A stretch of DNA of 64,000 bases from contig JAFWWC010000012.1 of assembly GCA_017518105.1 (NCBI GenBank), positions 30,231-94,230 of the forward strand. Direction: 5' to 3'. Within the stretch, counting starts at the first letter, position 1; each line of letters opens with the position of its first letter. The notes beneath the pieces were generated by a model that saw only the letters and a program-made list of their open reading frames with translations, did no database searches and was not told where the DNA came from. The stretch comes from Selenomonadaceae bacterium (GTDB lineage: Bacteria; Bacillota; Negativicutes; Selenomonadales; Selenomonadaceae). The translations under genes and the position numbers were made by a program. Positions 30,044 to 38,602 of the stretch are shown here, in pieces.

Positions 30044-31055
30044 CAAGCTCACCTCCTAGAATTTCTACGCCGCCACCCTCGACCACGCGCCCGATTTTGT
30101 AGCCGTCAATCTCGTCAGCAATGTCCGCGTCGACGATAAGAATCATGCCAATGCCGCAGTTGAACGTTCGGAACATTTCACGGCGGGGAACGTTGCCCCA
30201 CGCTTGAAGGAGTTTAAAAATCTTCGGGACGCTCCACGAGTCCGCATTAATCACTGCGCCTAAACCGTCAGGCAAGGCACGCGGAATATTATCGTAGAAG
30301 CCGCCGCCCGTCACGTGAACTAGTCCATGAATCCTATCGCCGTATTCGCGGATAATCGGCAAGACCGTCGCGGGATAAAGCGTCGTCGGCGTCAAGAGCT
30401 CTTCGCCAATCGTCTTGCCAAGCTCGCTGATAAATTCGTCGCCCTTAAAGCCCATGCGTTCAAAAACGATTTTCCTAACTAAGCTGAAGCCGTTGGAGTG
30501 CAAGCCGCTCGACGGCAGACCGATTAGCACATCACCGACTTTGACGCGAGCCGGAGTGATTAACGCTTTCTTCTCGACGACGCCAACCGCAAAGCCCGCA
30601 ATGTCATATTCGCCCGCGGGATAAAAGCCGCTCATCTCAGCCGTCTCGCCGCCGATAAGCGCACAGCCCGACGCCTTACAAGCCGCCGCCACGCCCTTAA
30701 CAATCTCGGCGACCTGCGCGGGGTTGAGCTTACCGACGGCTAAGTAGTCTAGGAAGAAGAGCGGCTCGGCACCTTGAACCAGAATATCATTAACGCACAT
30801 GGCTACGGCGTCTTGCCCAATGGTGTCGTGCTTGTCGAGTAGGAAGGCGATTTTAAGCTTAGTGCCTACGCCGTCAGTCCCTGCTACTAAAATCGGCTCG
30901 TCATAGTCTTTAAGCTTGAACAGCCCGCCGAAGCCGCCAATGTCGCCTAAGACCTCCTCGCGATACGTCGCACGCACGAAATCTTTAATCAGGCGCACGG
31001 ACTCGTTGCCCGCGTCTATGTCCACGCCCGAAGCCTTGTAAGTCATTTGCTCCAT
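30036..31055 (-). CDS. purM: Phosphoribosylformylglycinamidine cyclo-ligase (AIR synthetase)
   Basis: A 339-residue protein, close to the usual 345. It converts FGAM to AIR with ATP. Landmarks: [91 protein letters not shown] and [22 protein letters not shown] 31055 follows GAGGTG; a second Met three codons on is also possible. Its stop overlaps the purN start by 8 nt. The gene upstream encodes a secreted protein, which is unusual for this operon. Confidence 0.95.
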   Translation of the reverse strand: MEQMTYKASGVDIDAGNESVRLIKDFVRATYREEVLGDIGGFGGLFKLKDYDEPILVAGTDGVGTKLKIAFLLDKHDTIGQDAVAMCVNDILVQGAEPLFFLDYLAVGKLNPAQVAEIVKGVAAACKASGCALIGGETAEMSGFYPAGEYDIAGFAVGVVEKKALITPARVKVGDVLIGLPSSGLHSNGFSLVRKIVFERMGFKGDEFISELGKTIGEELLTPTTLYPATVLPIIREYGDRIHGLVHVTGGGFYDNIPRALPDGLGAVINADSWSVPKIFKLLQAWGNVPRREMFRTFNCGIGMILIVDADIADEIDGYKIGRVVEGGGVEILGGELDD

Positions 31056-31112
31056 TTAATCACCTCGCCAAAGTCAAAGGGGACAAGGCGCACCTCGTCC
31101 CCCGAAAAATTT

Positions 31113-31478
31113 TTAATACTCTCCGATAATCCTTTCTCTCATAACCGTGTACATTGCCCATTCAATCGGCGTATCTTGCGGCGTGGCTTTTCCGCTGAAA
31201 CCTTGCGAATTAGTAAAGTCAACGTCTGCAGCATCGTTATCAAGATCGAAGAACGTATAATCCAAATATTGAACGCCGCCGTATTGGTCGACCATTTTAA
31301 GTGTTGCGGAGGAAATAAACATGCGGTGTTCGTTTTTGTAGCTTATGGTATTTGTCATGACGTAGCATTCGTAGCCGGTGGCAGGAGACATGCCAACATA
31401 AACGTCCGCCGCCTCAGCCTTGACGCCCGCGCAAATTATCAAGCCGACGACCGCCGCCATAAAAGTTTTCTTAGCCAT
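31113..31478 (-). CDS. Small secreted protein inserted in the pur operon (121 aa)
   Basis: A 121-residue protein with signal peptide MAKKTFMAAVVGLIICAGVK-AEA. The mature part is rich in Tyr and Asp (YECYVMTNTISYKNEHRMFI; VQYLDYTFFDLDNDAADVDF). It starts 9 nt after the purC stop with GAGG upstream, and is followed by purM after 57 nt, so it is almost surely co-transcribed with purine genes. It has the same length and plan as the secreted protein at 28440. No function is known; a link to nucleotide metabolism is not shown by its sequence. Confidence 0.72.
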   Translation of the reverse strand: MAKKTFMAAVVGLIICAGVKAEAADVYVGMSPATGYECYVMTNTISYKNEHRMFISSATLKMVDQYGGVQYLDYTFFDLDNDAADVDFTNSQGFSGKATPQDTPIEWAMYTVMRERIIGEY

Positions 31479-31487
31479 GACGACGCC

Positions 31488-32192
31488 TCACAGTGTCAAA
31501 CGGTCGAGCATTTCTTTATAAGCCTCCACGACGCCGCCGAGGTCTTGACGGAATCTATCCTTATCAAGTTTCTCGTGCGTGACGGTATCCCAGAAGCGGC
31601 AGTTATCAGGGGAAATCTCATCAGCCAAAAGTACTTCGCCATCGAAGCGTCCGAACTCAAGCTTGAAGTCAATCAAGTCCACGTTCTTAGCCTTGAGCAA
31701 CTCGCGCAGGATATTGTTGACGGAAAAGGCTACGTGCTCCATTTGGTTAAGTTCGTCAATCTTCGCCAAGTCAAGTGCCATGATGTGATAGCGGTTAAGC
31801 ATAGGGTCGCCGAGCTCGTCGCTCTTGTAGTAGTATTCGACGACGGGAACTGTAAGCGGCGTGCCCTCTTCCTTGCCAAGACGCTTGACCAGGGAACCGG
31901 CTACGATATTGCGCACGACCACCTCAAGCTTAATCATGTCCAGACGCTTAACAATCATCTCGCGTTCGCCAGCCTTCTCGACGAAGTGGCTTTTAATGCC
32001 GCGGTCTTTGAGTTGCTTGAAGAAGAACTCGCTGAGCTTGTTGTTGATAACGCCCTTGCCCTCAATTATGCCGTGCTTCTCGCCGTTTAGCGCGGTGGCG
32101 TCGTCCTTGAAGTAAATCAGCAACTCTTTGGGGTTGTCGGTCTCGAAAACGGTCTTTGCTTTGCCCTCGTAGAGCAGATTGCCTTTAATCAT
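31488..32192 (-). CDS. purC: SAICAR synthetase
   Basis: A 234-residue protein, the usual bacterial length. It joins CAIR and aspartate with ATP. Landmarks: [16 protein letters not shown] (the Lys-Gly-Lys-x-Lys nucleotide loop region), [57 protein letters not shown] and [14 protein letters not shown]. It is preceded by a good ribosome binding site (GGAGG). It lies in the operon order purB, MBL-fold gene, purC, secreted-protein gene, purM, purN-purH. Confidence 0.96.
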   Translation of the reverse strand: MIKGNLLYEGKAKTVFETDNPKELLIYFKDDATALNGEKHGIIEGKGVINNKLSEFFFKQLKDRGIKSHFVEKAGEREMIVKRLDMIKLEVVVRNIVAGSLVKRLGKEEGTPLTVPVVEYYYKSDELGDPMLNRYHIMALDLAKIDELNQMEHVAFSVNNILRELLKAKNVDLIDFKLEFGRFDGEVLLADEISPDNCRFWDTVTHEKLDKDRFRQDLGGVVEAYKEMLDRLTL

Positions 32193-32213
32193 TATTGTAA
32201 CCTCCTTATAACT

Positions 32214-33011
32214 TCACAGTGCCAACGTCTCCAAGTCGTCGGGCACATGGATTTTACCACTGAAATATTCTTGCCCCTCCGCGCAGTAGAGTTTCTTCCG
32301 CACTGAAAGGTTTTTGTCTTCGGTGTGATACAGCAACAGATTTTTAACGTGAAGTTTCTCCGCAAGCTCGCAGGCGTCCTTTACCGTCGAATGATTCTTG
32401 CCATAGGGGTCGAAGATGTCAGCTTGCGAATAAAGGCAAAACGCCTCGTGCAACAACCAATCGGCATTTCTGGCGTAAACTTTTCCGAAGTCATTACAAG
32501 GCTCGTCGCCGCAACACGTCAACTTTCTCGCGCCGCCAATGTCCATTGAAAAGCCGAATTGCTTTGCTTTGGTCGAGTAAATGTCAAAAAAAGTCGTCGC
32601 CCGCCCGATAACGTTCAAAGCCTCGCCGTCGGCAACGGGAATCAGATAAAGTCTGTCGCCGATAAAGCGCGTCTCCTTAGGTTGAAGAAGTTTCTTAGCA
32701 ATGTCTTCGAGTAGGTGCAGAACTTCAGCATGACCATAAATTTTAGCGGTGCCGGCGTATTCTTTCTGGTTCATGTACTGGCAAATCATGCGCACGAGCC
32801 ATAAAATCCCCGTGAAGTGGTCAACGTGCTTGTGCGTCAAGAAAATCTCGCGCATGTCCTTCCAGTCAAAGCCCGCGTGCTTAAGTTGACGAAGAATGCC
32901 ACTGCCGCCGCCGTCAACCAGAAAATGTTTATCGCCGTCGCTTATCACGAAGCAAGTATTGTAGCATTCAGTGACGAGCGCATTACCTGTGCCGAGCATC
33001 GTAAGTTTCAA
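32214..33011 (-). CDS. Metallo-beta-lactamase-fold hydrolase (RNase Z-like)
   Basis: A 265-residue member of the MBL fold. The metal motif is FLTHKHVDHFTG (T-H-x-H-x-D-H, about residues 59-65), the opening MKLTMLGTGNALVTE is typical of RNase Z and related proteins, and further metal ligands are likely in LLHEAFC and the YHTED segment. A Cys pair TCCGDEPC in the middle is unusual. It may process RNA or hydrolyse a cyclic nucleotide or ester; its place between purB and purC suggests a metabolic link, but similar genes are found in pur operons without a defined role. Confidence 0.78.
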   Translation of the reverse strand: MKLTMLGTGNALVTECYNTCFVISDGDKHFLVDGGGSGILRQLKHAGFDWKDMREIFLTHKHVDHFTGILWLVRMICQYMNQKEYAGTAKIYGHAEVLHLLEDIAKKLLQPKETRFIGDRLYLIPVADGEALNVIGRATTFFDIYSTKAKQFGFSMDIGGARKLTCCGDEPCNDFGKVYARNADWLLHEAFCLYSQADIFDPYGKNHSTVKDACELAEKLHVKNLLLYHTEDKNLSVRKKLYCAEGQEYFSGKIHVPDDLETLAL

Positions 33012-33023
33012 AAGTGTCTCCCC

Positions 33024-34316
33024 TTAAAGTCCGAAGCGGGCGAATATCATATCAACATGACGCAGGAACCATTTATAGTCGAAGCAGTCGGAGATTTCTT
33101 CCGCGCTTAGATATTTCGTGATGTCCGGGTCGCGCTTGACGTTGGTTTGAAAGTCTTCGCCGTCTAACCAGCGTTTCATAGCATTGCGCTGAACCCATTT
33201 ATAAGCGTCCTCCCTTAGCACGCCTTTATTAACAATCTCAAGCATGAGCCGCTGACTGTAAATCAAGCCGCCAGTGCGATTCATATTATGCAACATCGCG
33301 TCGGGATAAACAAGGAGCTTGTCAATAATGTTCGTAAGCTTGCGCGTGCAGTAATCAACATTAATAGTCGAGTCGGGAAGGATAACGCGTTCAACGGAGC
33401 TGTGGGAAATGTCGCGTTCGTGCCAAAGGGTTATGTCTTCCATTGCGGCGATTGCGTTGCCCCGGACGAGACGAGCCATCCCCGCTACGCGCTCGCAATT
33501 AATCGGGTTGCGTTTATGCGGCATGGCGGAGGAGCCTTTCTGCCCTGGCGAAAAATATTCTTCAGCCTCGCGAATGTCCGTGCGTTGCAGGTTGCGAATC
33601 TCGGTAGCAATCTTTTCCAAGGTGCTGGCGACGATTGCTAAGCTTGTCATGTATTCGGCGTGGCGGTCGCGCTGGATAACTTGCGTAGCCAATCGGACTG
33701 GCGTCAAGTCCAGTTTCTTGCAAACAAGCTCTTCAATGCGCGGGTCGATATTGGAATAGGTTCCGACCGCGCCGCTTAGCTTGCCGACGCTAACAATCTT
33801 TTTGGCGTGTTCGACGCGTTCAATATCGCGTTCAATCTCCGCGCTCCAAAGAAGAAGTTTAAGCCCAAAAGTCATTGGCTCGGCGTGAATGCCATGAGTC
33901 CTACCAATGCAAGCGGTGTGTTTGAATTCGACAGCGCGGCGGCGGAGGACTTCGCGGAACTTCTTCAGGTCGTCAAGGATAATCTCCGCCGAACGTTTCA
34001 TCATCAGGCAAATCGCCGTATCCTTAACGTCGCTTGAGGTCAGCCCCTTATGAATATACTTCGAGTCCTCGCCGACGTATTCACCAACGCAAGTCAGGAA
34101 CGCGATAATGTCGTGATGAGTGACGGCTTCTATCTCGTGAATGCGTTGGAGGTTGAAGGCGGCTTTGGCGCGAATATTTTTAGCGGCGTCCGCGGGAATC
34201 TCTCCAAGCTGAGCCATAGCATCGCAAGCGGCAAGTTCCACATCGAGGATTGTCTGCCATTCGTTTTCAATCGACCAAAGCTTTCCCATTTCAGGTAGCG
34301 TGTATCGTTCAATCAA
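33024..34316 (-). CDS. purB: Adenylosuccinate lyase
   Basis: A 430-residue fumarase/aspartase-superfamily enzyme. It acts twice in purine synthesis, on SAICAR and on adenylosuccinate. Landmarks: ERYTLPEMGKLWSIENEWQT, VTHHDIIAFLTCVGEYVG, KGLTSSDVKDTA, CIGRTHGIHAEPMTFGLKLL with the catalytic His, and the superfamily signature GQKGSSAMPHKRNPINCE. The start is TTG 34316, nine nt after AGGAG. It is the first gene of the operon; the region upstream contains an IS110 relic on the opposite strand. Confidence 0.96.
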   Translation of the reverse strand: MIERYTLPEMGKLWSIENEWQTILDVELAACDAMAQLGEIPADAAKNIRAKAAFNLQRIHEIEAVTHHDIIAFLTCVGEYVGEDSKYIHKGLTSSDVKDTAICLMMKRSAEIILDDLKKFREVLRRRAVEFKHTACIGRTHGIHAEPMTFGLKLLLWSAEIERDIERVEHAKKIVSVGKLSGAVGTYSNIDPRIEELVCKKLDLTPVRLATQVIQRDRHAEYMTSLAIVASTLEKIATEIRNLQRTDIREAEEYFSPGQKGSSAMPHKRNPINCERVAGMARLVRGNAIAAMEDITLWHERDISHSSVERVILPDSTINVDYCTRKLTNIIDKLLVYPDAMLHNMNRTGGLIYSQRLMLEIVNKGVLREDAYKWVQRNAMKRWLDGEDFQTNVKRDPDITKYLSAEEISDCFDYKWFLRHVDMIFARFGL

Positions 34317-34455
34317 TCAAATCATCTCCTGTTATATAAAAGTGAATTGAAACCCGAAAGGGTTTTGCTAAAATCCAAGCGGACAGGTTTCTTCTTTCAA
34401 CCTCCTTGTGGCTCTGTCCACTTAATTTAGAGTGAAGACTCTGACTTGCAGAATT

Positions 34456-34870
34456 ATGAGCCGGTTGAAGTTCTCCGAATTCGGCATGAAAGCAACGGGG
34501 CATTACTGATTGCCGCTCTACGCTCACCTTCGTCAAGCCGGGCAGACTGTTCACGTTATCAACCCTTTGCAGTCCGACGCCTTGCGCGTTTATCCGTCAG
34601 ACCAAGAACGACACCCAAGACGCGCTAATCGTCGCTGAAGCCATTCGTTTCGGGCGTTACTGTGAAAATTGCTCCCGAAAATATTCAAGCCCTAAGTGAA
34701 CTTTGAAATTCGCCGACAGCTTGAGGCTGTCAGTCTCTTTTATCAGAAGAAACGTTCGGAAGGAAAAGAACCATTTGATTGCTATCGGGCATGTCTGTCA
34801 TAAAATGCTTGCCAAAATTTTCGCCGTCCTTCGTGATAATAAAACTTATGTTCCGGCTTCATTCTCTTGA
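34456..34870 (+). pseudogene. IS110-family transposase relic
   Basis: Fragments of an IS110 transposase can be read across several frames. Near 34480-34560: FGMKATGHY, then an in-frame TGA where Trp is expected, LPLYAHLRQAGQTVHVINPL and QSD. Near 34590-34660: IRQTKNDTQDALIVAEAIRF-GRY, the end of the DEDD domain. Then ENIQALSEL. Near 34765-34860: NHLIAIGHVCHKMLAKIFAV and LRDNKTYVP, the protein's C-terminal region. The Ser-containing central domain is deleted, and frameshifts separate the pieces. It is a dead insertion remnant between purB and pyk. Confidence 0.75.
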
Positions 34871-34916
34871 CTTTTCATAGCCGGTCTCATCAATGATTCA
34901 GCGCAGATTATAGCAT

Positions 34917-34944
34917 AAAAAAAGCCCCCGCGATTATCGGAGGC
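34917..34944 (-). terminator. Terminator after pyk
   Basis: On the minus strand GCCTCCG pairs with CGGGGGC around a short AT-rich loop, followed by T7. Confidence 0.8.
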
Positions 34945-34964
34945 AAAAATTTTTCTGTGTATTG

Positions 34965-36377
34965 TTAAATGGTGTGCAATCTGATAGAAGACGTGCCGCC
35001 TTCGCCGTACTTCATGCCCGCAGTTAAAATGACGAGGTCGCCTTTTTGAACAAAGCCCTTTTCGAGTGCGCTAGCCGACGAGTAGTCAATCATCTGGACA
35101 ATATCAAGCCACGGCGTGCCAGAAATAGGATAGACGCCCCAGCGCAAGTTCAAATGGCGGGCAACTTCATCATTCTGCGTGAATGCGATGACTGGGGCTT
35201 TTGGCTTGTACTTAGAGACGACGCGAGTAGTATAGCCCGAACGAGTCGGCGTGATAATCGCCGCCGCTGTGAGTTCGTAGCCGAGCTGAACTGTGGCATG
35301 GGCAATCGCGTCCGTCTGTGAATGTTTCCTGTGCATGCCCTTCTGAAGGAAAATCTCTTTGTATTCGAGTGATTCTTCAATACGTAAGGCGATTTGCTTC
35401 ATCATAGCCGCCGCCTCGACGGGATATTTACCGCCGGCAGTCTCACCGCTCAGCATGATAACATCTGCGCCGTCGAGGATAGCGTTGCCCACGTCAGAGA
35501 CCTCTGCGCGAGTCGGGCGAGGATTAACCGTCATGCTTTCCAACATTTGAGTTGCGACGACTACGGGCTTACCGACTGCGTTGCACTTCTTGATAATGTC
35601 CTTTTGGATAATCGGCACGTCTTCGGCGGGAATCTCAACGCCCAAATCGCCGCGGGCAACCATAATACCATCACTAGCCGCAATTATCTCGTCAATGTTC
35701 TTGACGCCTTCAAGGTTCTCAATCTTGCTGATAATCTCCATATGCCCGCCGTTATCGGTAATGAGTTTGCGGAGAGCTTCGACATCTGCGGCACGCTGAA
35801 TGAAACTTGCGGCTACAAAATCCATGTCGTTTGCAATGCCGAAGAGAATATCCTTCTCGTCCTGAGCGGAGATTGCCGGCAGACCGAGTGCCACGCCAGG
35901 AGCCGCGACGCGTTTGCGGGAACTCATCTTGCCGCTGTTAAGTATCGTCGTGTAAATGTCCTTGTCCTTAATCTCGTCAATGCGCAACTCGACTAAGCCG
36001 TCGTTTAGCAGGAGCTTGTCGCCAACCTTGACTTCAGTGTAAAGGAGCTTGTGAGTTACGGTAGCTTGAGTCGCGTCGCCGAGGATGTCCTTGTTGACGA
36101 GAACGAACTTGTTGCCTTCGACGAGCTGAACTGCCCCGTCCTTGAATTCGCCGAGCCGCATTTCCGGACCTTTGGTGTCGAGTATCAGCGAAATGATTTT
36201 GCCAGTAGCCTTCGCGGCGGCTTTGACGGCGTCGATACGTTTCTTGTGCCCCGCGTGGTCGCCGTGCGAGAAGTTAAAGCGGGCGGCGTTCATGCCGTTA
36301 GCAATTAGCCCCTCGATAACGCCCGGCGCGTCAGTTGCAGGTCCTTGTGTGCAGATGATTTTTGTTTTCTTAAGCAT
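34965..36377 (-). CDS. pyk: Pyruvate kinase
   Basis: A 470-residue enzyme converting phosphoenolpyruvate and ADP to pyruvate and ATP. Landmarks: KTKIICTQGPATDAPGV, MNAARFNFSHGDH, ISLILDTKGPEMRLG (Glu after TKGP, as in K+-dependent forms), VAASFIQRAADVEAL, ISKIENLEGVKNIDEI, GIMVARGDLGVEIPAEDVP, ATQMLESM, and VIMLSGETAGGKYP. The C-terminal allosteric domain is present; the extra PEP-utiliser domain of Bacillus forms is absent. ATG 36377 follows AGGAGG; the frame upstream has no homology. Adjacent K+ uptake genes are consistent with a K+-dependent enzyme, but that is only context. Confidence 0.96.
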   Translation of the reverse strand: MLKKTKIICTQGPATDAPGVIEGLIANGMNAARFNFSHGDHAGHKKRIDAVKAAAKATGKIISLILDTKGPEMRLGEFKDGAVQLVEGNKFVLVNKDILGDATQATVTHKLLYTEVKVGDKLLLNDGLVELRIDEIKDKDIYTTILNSGKMSSRKRVAAPGVALGLPAISAQDEKDILFGIANDMDFVAASFIQRAADVEALRKLITDNGGHMEIISKIENLEGVKNIDEIIAASDGIMVARGDLGVEIPAEDVPIIQKDIIKKCNAVGKPVVVATQMLESMTVNPRPTRAEVSDVGNAILDGADVIMLSGETAGGKYPVEAAAMMKQIALRIEESLEYKEIFLQKGMHRKHSQTDAIAHATVQLGYELTAAAIITPTRSGYTTRVVSKYKPKAPVIAFTQNDEVARHLNLRWGVYPISGTPWLDIVQMIDYSSASALEKGFVQKGDLVILTAGMKYGEGGTSSIRLHTI

Positions 36378-36402
36378 AAGCGAACCTCCTAGATTTTTTC
36401 CC

Positions 36403-36430
36403 ATTATACAATAGCTTGCCGCGTATGCAA
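36403..36430 (-). promoter_or_regulatory. Promoter of pyk
   Basis: On the minus strand TTGCAT (36425-36430), a 16-nt spacer and TATAAT (36403-36408), 26 nt before the start. Confidence 0.6.
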
Positions 36431-36437
36431 AACTTTT

Positions 36438-37091
36438 TTAATCCATGTCGCGTTCAAAGTGGGCAAGCGTCTCGTTCGTCCCGATAACAAAGATTTTCTC
36501 GTCCGCGGCGAAGACGTGCTTTGGCGGCGGCGGCACGAGCATTTCATTACCGCTCCTTATCGCGATTACGTTCACGTTATAAACTTTGCGCAGGTTAGTT
36601 TCGATTAGGTTCTTGCCAATCAATTTCTGCGGCACTTTCAAGCTTAAAATTCCAATGTCGTCATCGATTTCTTTAAGGTCAAATGAATTCTTTGATACCA
36701 ACTGCCGCGCTAACTGCCGAGCCGTGTCCCGCTCCGAAAATATCAATTTCGTCGCGCCCAATCGCTTAGCCATCTCCGCGTGTCGTTCGTCTATGGCTTT
36801 AACGATTATTTCCCCGACGTTGAATTCTTTGCAAAGCATGGTCGCCATTAAGCTTGCCTCTAAACTCTTCGACGCGATTATCACAACGTCAAAGTCCGAT
36901 ATGCCGACCTCCCTTAGTGCGTGCGCGTCCCTTACATCGAAGCTTACGACTTTGGTCAGCTTATCTGCCACTTCCGCCGCAATGTTTTCGTCCTTATCCA
37001 CGCCGAGGACGTTATAACCCAGTTCCTCCAGCGTTATTGCCACGTTCCGCCCGAATCTGCCCAATCCCAGCACTGCAAAATTTTTCGTCAT
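36438..37091 (-). CDS. ktrA: Potassium uptake regulatory subunit (KtrA/TrkA-type RCK)
   Basis: A 217-residue cytoplasmic protein. RCK-N domain: FAVLGLGRFGRNVAITLEEL with the Rossmann G-x-G-x-x-G, VLGVDKDENIAAEVAD, and DFDVVIIASKSLEASLMATM. RCK-C domain: GILSLKVPQKLIGKNLIETN and a terminal IFVIGTNETLAHF. It forms a ring that gates KtrB in response to ATP, ADP or c-di-AMP. The start ATG 37091 lies 10 nt after the ktrB stop; a GTG at 37100 is an alternative. The pair is co-transcribed from the ktrB promoter. Confidence 0.92.
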   Translation of the reverse strand: MTKNFAVLGLGRFGRNVAITLEELGYNVLGVDKDENIAAEVADKLTKVVSFDVRDAHALREVGISDFDVVIIASKSLEASLMATMLCKEFNVGEIIVKAIDERHAEMAKRLGATKLIFSERDTARQLARQLVSKNSFDLKEIDDDIGILSLKVPQKLIGKNLIETNLRKVYNVNVIAIRSGNEMLVPPPPKHVFAADEKIFVIGTNETLAHFERDMD

Positions 37092-37100
37092 GTTTATCAC

Positions 37101-38447
37101 TCAGCCTATCATTATGTCTTCTTTAGGATATTTTATCCGCGTGGGTCTCTGCGTTATCAGCGACAGCATAAAAGTCATTATGCCGACCCTGCCGACGAGC
37201 ATTGTTAGCGTCAAAACCAACTTGCCCCAAATACTCCACTGCGAAGTTATGCCGATTCCCATGCCGACCGTCCCGAAGCCCGATACCGTCTCGAAAATGA
37301 CTTCCTCTAGTTCGTGAGTTTCGCCGTCGATGATTGATAAGATTATGCCCGCTGTCACGACCCAGATTGTTCCCATTGTGAAGATTGCAAAGGCTTGGTC
37401 GCGTAGTTCCCGACTGATTCGCCGCCCGAAAACTATAATTTCGCTTTTGCCACGGAAGACTGCCCACATTGACTGCAAGATTATAAAAAACGTCGTAGCC
37501 TTTATGCCGCCGCCCGTCGACAGTGGGCTTGCCCCGATGAACATTAGGATTATCATCACCAGTTGCGTAATCTGTTCGGTTTGCGCCAAATCGAATGAGT
37601 TAAAGCCCGCCGTCCTGCACGAGACTGACGTAAAGCAAGCGTTAGCGAGTTGCGCGGGTGTGCTCAAGTTCCCGACCGTGTCAGGGTTATAGTACTCCAC
37701 GCCGAAGATTAGTAGTGTCCCGACCAGAATCAGCGCGAGATTCATAACGATAACTATCTTTGTGTGCAGGGAATAATTCCGCCAAAATTTTTTATGCAGA
37801 ACGTCAGACATGACGGTAAAGCCGATGCCACCCAAGATTATCAGCAAGCCAATACACGTCATCAAAAAATAATCGTCGTTGCGTTTGCAAAGGCTGTCGT
37901 AGTTGCCGAATAAGTCAAAGCCCGCATTGCAGAACGCCGACACCGAATGAAATATCCCGTAGCCCAAAGCATTAATGCCGAATTCGGGGTAGAAGTGAAT
38001 CGCCAGCACTACCGCAAAGAACAGTTCGATAGCCAACGTGTATTTAATCATGCGGCGAATCAACTCGAATAAGCCAGCCTGCCCGCCCTGATTGAGCGAC
38101 TCTTGCAAAACTAAACTCTCCTTGAGCTGAAAACGATAGCCCATGGTGTGTACGACGAGAGTTGCCAGCGTCATTATTCCGAGTCCGCCGACTTGAATTA
38201 GGAGCAGCATGACAATCGTCCCGAATACCGTTAAATCGTTATGAAGGTCGACGACCGTTAAGCCCGTCACGCACGAGGCAGAAGTAGATACAAACAGCGC
38301 GTCGACGGGGTGCAGTCCCGCATTGTTCGTCGTGCTTATCGGCAACATCAAAAGCACCGTCCCCAGCAAAATCATAAAGACGAAGCTCATGATTATGACT
38401 TGCGTTGGCTTTAATCTAAAAGTCTTTTGTAGTCTGTCCATTGCCAA
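37101..38447 (-). CDS. ktrB: Potassium uptake channel subunit (KtrB/TrkH family)
   Basis: A 448-residue membrane protein with four M1-P-M2 repeats. The four selectivity-filter segments are visible: SASCVTGLTVVD, VSAFCNAGFDLFG, TSVSCRTAGFNSFD and VSGFGTVGMGIG. The gating loop in the third repeat is FIGASPLSTGGGIKATTF. It conducts K+ (with Na+ dependence in many homologues) under KtrA control. The start is TTG 38447, seven nt after GGAG; ATG 38441 would be too far. Its last codon overlaps nothing but touches the ktrA region. Confidence 0.94.
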   Translation of the reverse strand: MAMDRLQKTFRLKPTQVIIMSFVFMILLGTVLLMLPISTTNNAGLHPVDALFVSTSASCVTGLTVVDLHNDLTVFGTIVMLLLIQVGGLGIMTLATLVVHTMGYRFQLKESLVLQESLNQGGQAGLFELIRRMIKYTLAIELFFAVVLAIHFYPEFGINALGYGIFHSVSAFCNAGFDLFGNYDSLCKRNDDYFLMTCIGLLIILGGIGFTVMSDVLHKKFWRNYSLHTKIVIVMNLALILVGTLLIFGVEYYNPDTVGNLSTPAQLANACFTSVSCRTAGFNSFDLAQTEQITQLVMIILMFIGASPLSTGGGIKATTFFIILQSMWAVFRGKSEIIVFGRRISRELRDQAFAIFTMGTIWVVTAGIILSIIDGETHELEEVIFETVSGFGTVGMGIGITSQWSIWGKLVLTLTMLVGRVGIMTFMLSLITQRPTRIKYPKEDIMIG

Positions 38448-38473
38448 GCATCATCTCCATAAAATTTTTGCCC

Positions 38474-38502
38474 ATTGTACAACATGCCTTAAGCCAAATC
38501 AA
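38474..38502 (-). promoter_or_regulatory. Promoter of ktrBA
   Basis: On the minus strand TTGATT (38497-38502), a 17-nt spacer and TACAAT (38474-38479). Confidence 0.55.
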
Positions 38503-38602
38503 TTATACTGTGTACTTGCCCGCCGCCTGTCGACTTGCCAAAGGAATTGTGGTAAATTGTGCGCGGCTCATCATGGGCACTTCACGCAAAGGAGCGAGTT
38601 TC

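Noticed and set aside
34309..34554. An 81-codon minus-strand frame between purB and the IS110 relic
   Set aside because: It is antisense to the transposase remnant and lacks homology and initiation signals.
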